Positions 61,901 through 64,000 of a DNA stretch of 64,000 nt are shown one piece after another. The stretch comes from Myoxocephalus aenaeus (Eukaryota > Chordata > Actinopteri > Perciformes > Cottidae). Where the stretch lies: assembly GCA_038501785.1 (NCBI GenBank), contig JBAMJR010000180.1, positions 5,599,001-5,663,000 of the forward strand, read 5' to 3'. Below the pieces are notes generated by a model. It saw nothing but the letters and a program-made list of their open reading frames with translations, was not told the DNA's origin and ran no database searches. The translations under genes were made by a program, and so were the position numbers. Numbering within the stretch: the stretch's first letter is position 1; each line of letters starts with the position of its first letter.

Positions 61901-62102
61901 CTGAGTGCTCTGCAATGAGGATGTTTGATGGGATGAACATATATAGAAGAAAGGTTTCCAGAGCTGTGGGTCCATGACCTCTTGCCTACAGTACAAGACA
62001 GGTCCAGTGAGCAGCACCGTTGTCATGGATGCAAGAGATCACCAATGTCCATCAACCTGAGTGTGATATAATATGTCCTGCATGGAGGCTTTTCAATGAC
62101 TC
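58906..62102. other. Anonymous non-coding stretch
   Basis: No gene supported. Imperfect CATA/TATA repeats at 59500-59570; 60560-60870 is C/T-rich with CATCCATCC words. Open frames of 60-77 codons have no domains. Confidence 0.5.
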
Positions 62103-62105
62103 TTA

Positions 62106-62708
62106 TGTTGCGTTCACACCAAAAGAGTTGCGAAATATTCGCGTGAGTAGATTACATGTAAAGTCAATGCACAGACACGAATGGTTGCGACAAAGAGAAT
62201 GAGGCGAAGAAGCGTTGTGGAAATTAGCTTTTCCGCTTTTTCGCTTTGAGTTGAAATATTTAAACTCGGGCTGAAAAATTCGGCCGACGCTGAGTTGCAA
62301 AAGCCAATCAGCATTGAGATGCTGCGCCCGTCGTCACCGCCGTCCTGCCGTTGCTGAATCAAACTGCTGCTGGTCCGCTGAAGGAGCGCTGGAAGCGGCT
62401 TCATTCAGACACTCGTCCTGGAGGAGTCGGAGCTGTGTGGGACGACGGATAATATTATCAACCCAGACACGGGGGCGTTTGATGTTCCGACGTTTGTGGG
62501 ACTTCCACAACAAATATAAAGCAGAACTAGTGGTTATTTCAATGGTGAATGGCGGAAATAGTAACTGTTTTCATGGAGTAAAGCCACGGAGATAAGCCAC
62601 GCCCCCTTTCCACAGCGAAAAAGCAAATTAACCACATAAACTCGAGCGAGTAAAGTCAGGCGAAAAAGCGTTGTGAAAATTCGCAACGCTTTTGGTGTGA
62701 ACACAGCA
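62106..62708 (+). mobile_element. PIF/Harbinger-like MITE, intact ends (603 bp)
   Basis: Terminal inverted repeats start TGTTGCGTTCACACCAAAAG and end CTTTTGGTGTGAACACAGCA, differing at two positions. Both flanks are TTA (62103-62105, 62709-62711), the 3-bp TWA target typical of PIF/Harbinger. A 93-codon frame inside (62314-62595) shares WDFHNKYKAELVVISMV-like sequence with a frame in the 26-kb copy because the DNA is homologous; this is not evidence of a functional protein. It includes an internal block (about 62336-62490) missing from the other copy. Confidence 0.82.
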
Positions 62709-62711
62709 TTA

Positions 62712-63299
62712 GTTTCCAGGTTGTTGCTGACTGTAACCATGATGCCGTCTGTAATGCATGAAGGCCCAAGAGAAAGCTGCCTTGGTGCCCGACAACCCTC
62801 CAAAGTCTCCCACACACTCGTAAACAGTGCTGAACAACAAGGGCCCGCTTTCATTATTTATGGGTCACAAATCGTTTGGTAGTCATTAATGAATATTTAA
62901 TTATGGAGGACTTGTTGAACTCGGTTATGCAACATATTACAAAGATATTCAGAATAGATCAAATGCTTTGATTTTCAAACATACTTGAAACAAGTATACA
63001 TAATAAATGCACATGTAAATGGTTCATTGTATGAATGATGTCCTCAATGTGTCGTGTTCTGTCATTATGATATGGACAACATGTCCTTATTCCAAAGAAA
63101 TACATTAACCATGCCCCATATCAAATTATTAATTTGTATGTATTTATGGTAATGTATTATATTTGCCGTAGGACTTTTGTTATCAACTTTATGTAACATA
63201 TTAACAATATTAGTCAACATAGGCTGCTTGTCATCTCCATGGCAAACTCAATGAACCTAGATTTATTCAAGACGCGCTCTTCAAAGTGAGAGACGGGCT
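62712..63299. other. Anonymous AT-rich stretch
   Basis: No gene, RNA or repeat recognised. Confidence 0.5.
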
Positions 63300-64000
63300 G
63301 CCCTCATGTGTGCGTAGAGCCCGTTGAGCTCAGCTAATAATATTGAACATCAGCTTTAAGTTCATCCTCTGCACACAGTCTCCGTTTCTCCATCAACGCT
63401 AGATGGCAGGACAGACCAGGCCATGAGCGCAGAGCCGGAGACAGAGAGACAGAGTCCAGCGTTCCGCTCTCCGCTGCGCACTTCACCCAAGCTGCGGCAC
63501 TTTGAGGCTCCGTTTCCTTTGGGTAGCTCTTCCTGTTCGTGTTAAGGTACTTCCTGTCTGTGGACACCGACCCTCGCCAGCAGACCAAGTTGGTGTGGAG
63601 GAGCCGAGGACAGCAGATTCCCCTTGTCTTTGCAGAACTAGAAAATCAATTGATTGCAACATTTACCTTTAGTCTACCAGGCTTATTGAGCGGAGACTGA
63701 ATCTCTTTCATTTACATCGTCTGGCCTCACATCTCTGTTCAGTCCAACGCTACTGATGGAGCTGATTTGGCCGATCTCAGGGAGCTGAGAGTTGAATCAA
63801 TTAGCTTCTTCTGTCTCCCACAAGAACACACTACTAGAACAATGTACAGCCTGACCAAGAATATTGGATTCACGTTAACACTGTTCTGAAGCTGGCAGGA
63901 AGCCTGGATGGTGAGAAGTCCCAGATGGGGAGGGGGCGAGAGAGGGAGAGTGTGTGGGAGACAGTATGAGGGGAAAAGGATGTAAAGAGAGAGAATGAGA
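63300..64000. other. GC-richer segment, possible 5' untranslated region
   Basis: Composition rises from 63300 with AGCGCAGAGCCGGAG, CCGCTGCGCACTTC and GAGGAGCCGAGG words. It contains an acceptor-like CTTTGCAG (about 63635), a tiny ATG frame at 63842 ending in TGA, and a donor-like GATGGTGAG at about 63908. This could be the untranslated start of a plus-strand gene beyond the window. No protein is recognised, and chance is a real alternative. Confidence 0.25.

Overview
This is vertebrate, almost certainly teleost-fish, DNA. Support comes from the repeat content: an L2-type LINE remnant with a fish-type 3' tail, a Ty3/Gypsy element, piggyBac, hAT and PIF/Harbinger-like DNA transposon remains, long (GT)n, (TA)n and (TAA)n tracts, and short interspersed units that I recognise from memory as common in fish genomes. 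No host protein-coding gene could be supported anywhere in the 64 kb. The window reads as intergenic or intronic DNA whose only substantial coding capacity belongs to transposons.

Layout. 1-2.7 kb: no recognisable gene. 2.7-3.9 kb: degraded minus-strand L2-type LINE. 3.9-9.2 kb: anonymous. 9.16-10.72 kb: two inverted copies of a GC-rich element built on 21-bp units. 11.083-17.493 kb: a complete Ty3/Gypsy LTR retrotransposon on the minus strand, with a 4-bp target duplication, identical 242-bp LTRs, a primer-binding site matching tRNA-Leu(AAG), intact gag and pol, and a textbook -1 frameshift signal between them. 17.8-26.1 kb: mostly anonymous. 26.15-26.47 kb: truncated PIF/Harbinger-like MITE. 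26.5-33.8 kb: anonymous, with a (TAA)n/LINE tail. 33.8-34.9 kb: broken hAT transposase and two hAT-type termini. 37.8-38.2 kb: old repeat fragments. 42.3 kb: a 20-bp hairpin followed by T11. 45.8-47.9 kb: old repeats, including a roughly 1.2-kb hAT-like non-autonomous element. 48.67-50.84 kb: internally deleted piggyBac element. 62.1-62.7 kb: intact 603-bp PIF/Harbinger-like MITE, related to the 26-kb copy but inverted. 63.3-64 kb: GC-richer sequence that could be the 5' untranslated region of a gene beyond the window.

The one coherent functional unit is the Gypsy element. Gag would be the default product. A G GGA AAC slippery heptamer directly abutting the gag UGA, a 7-nt spacer and an 8-bp stem with pseudoknot potential would send a fraction of ribosomes into pol, which carries protease, reverse transcriptase, RNase H and integrase. 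Identical LTRs and undamaged reading frames mean the insertion is recent and may still be mobile.
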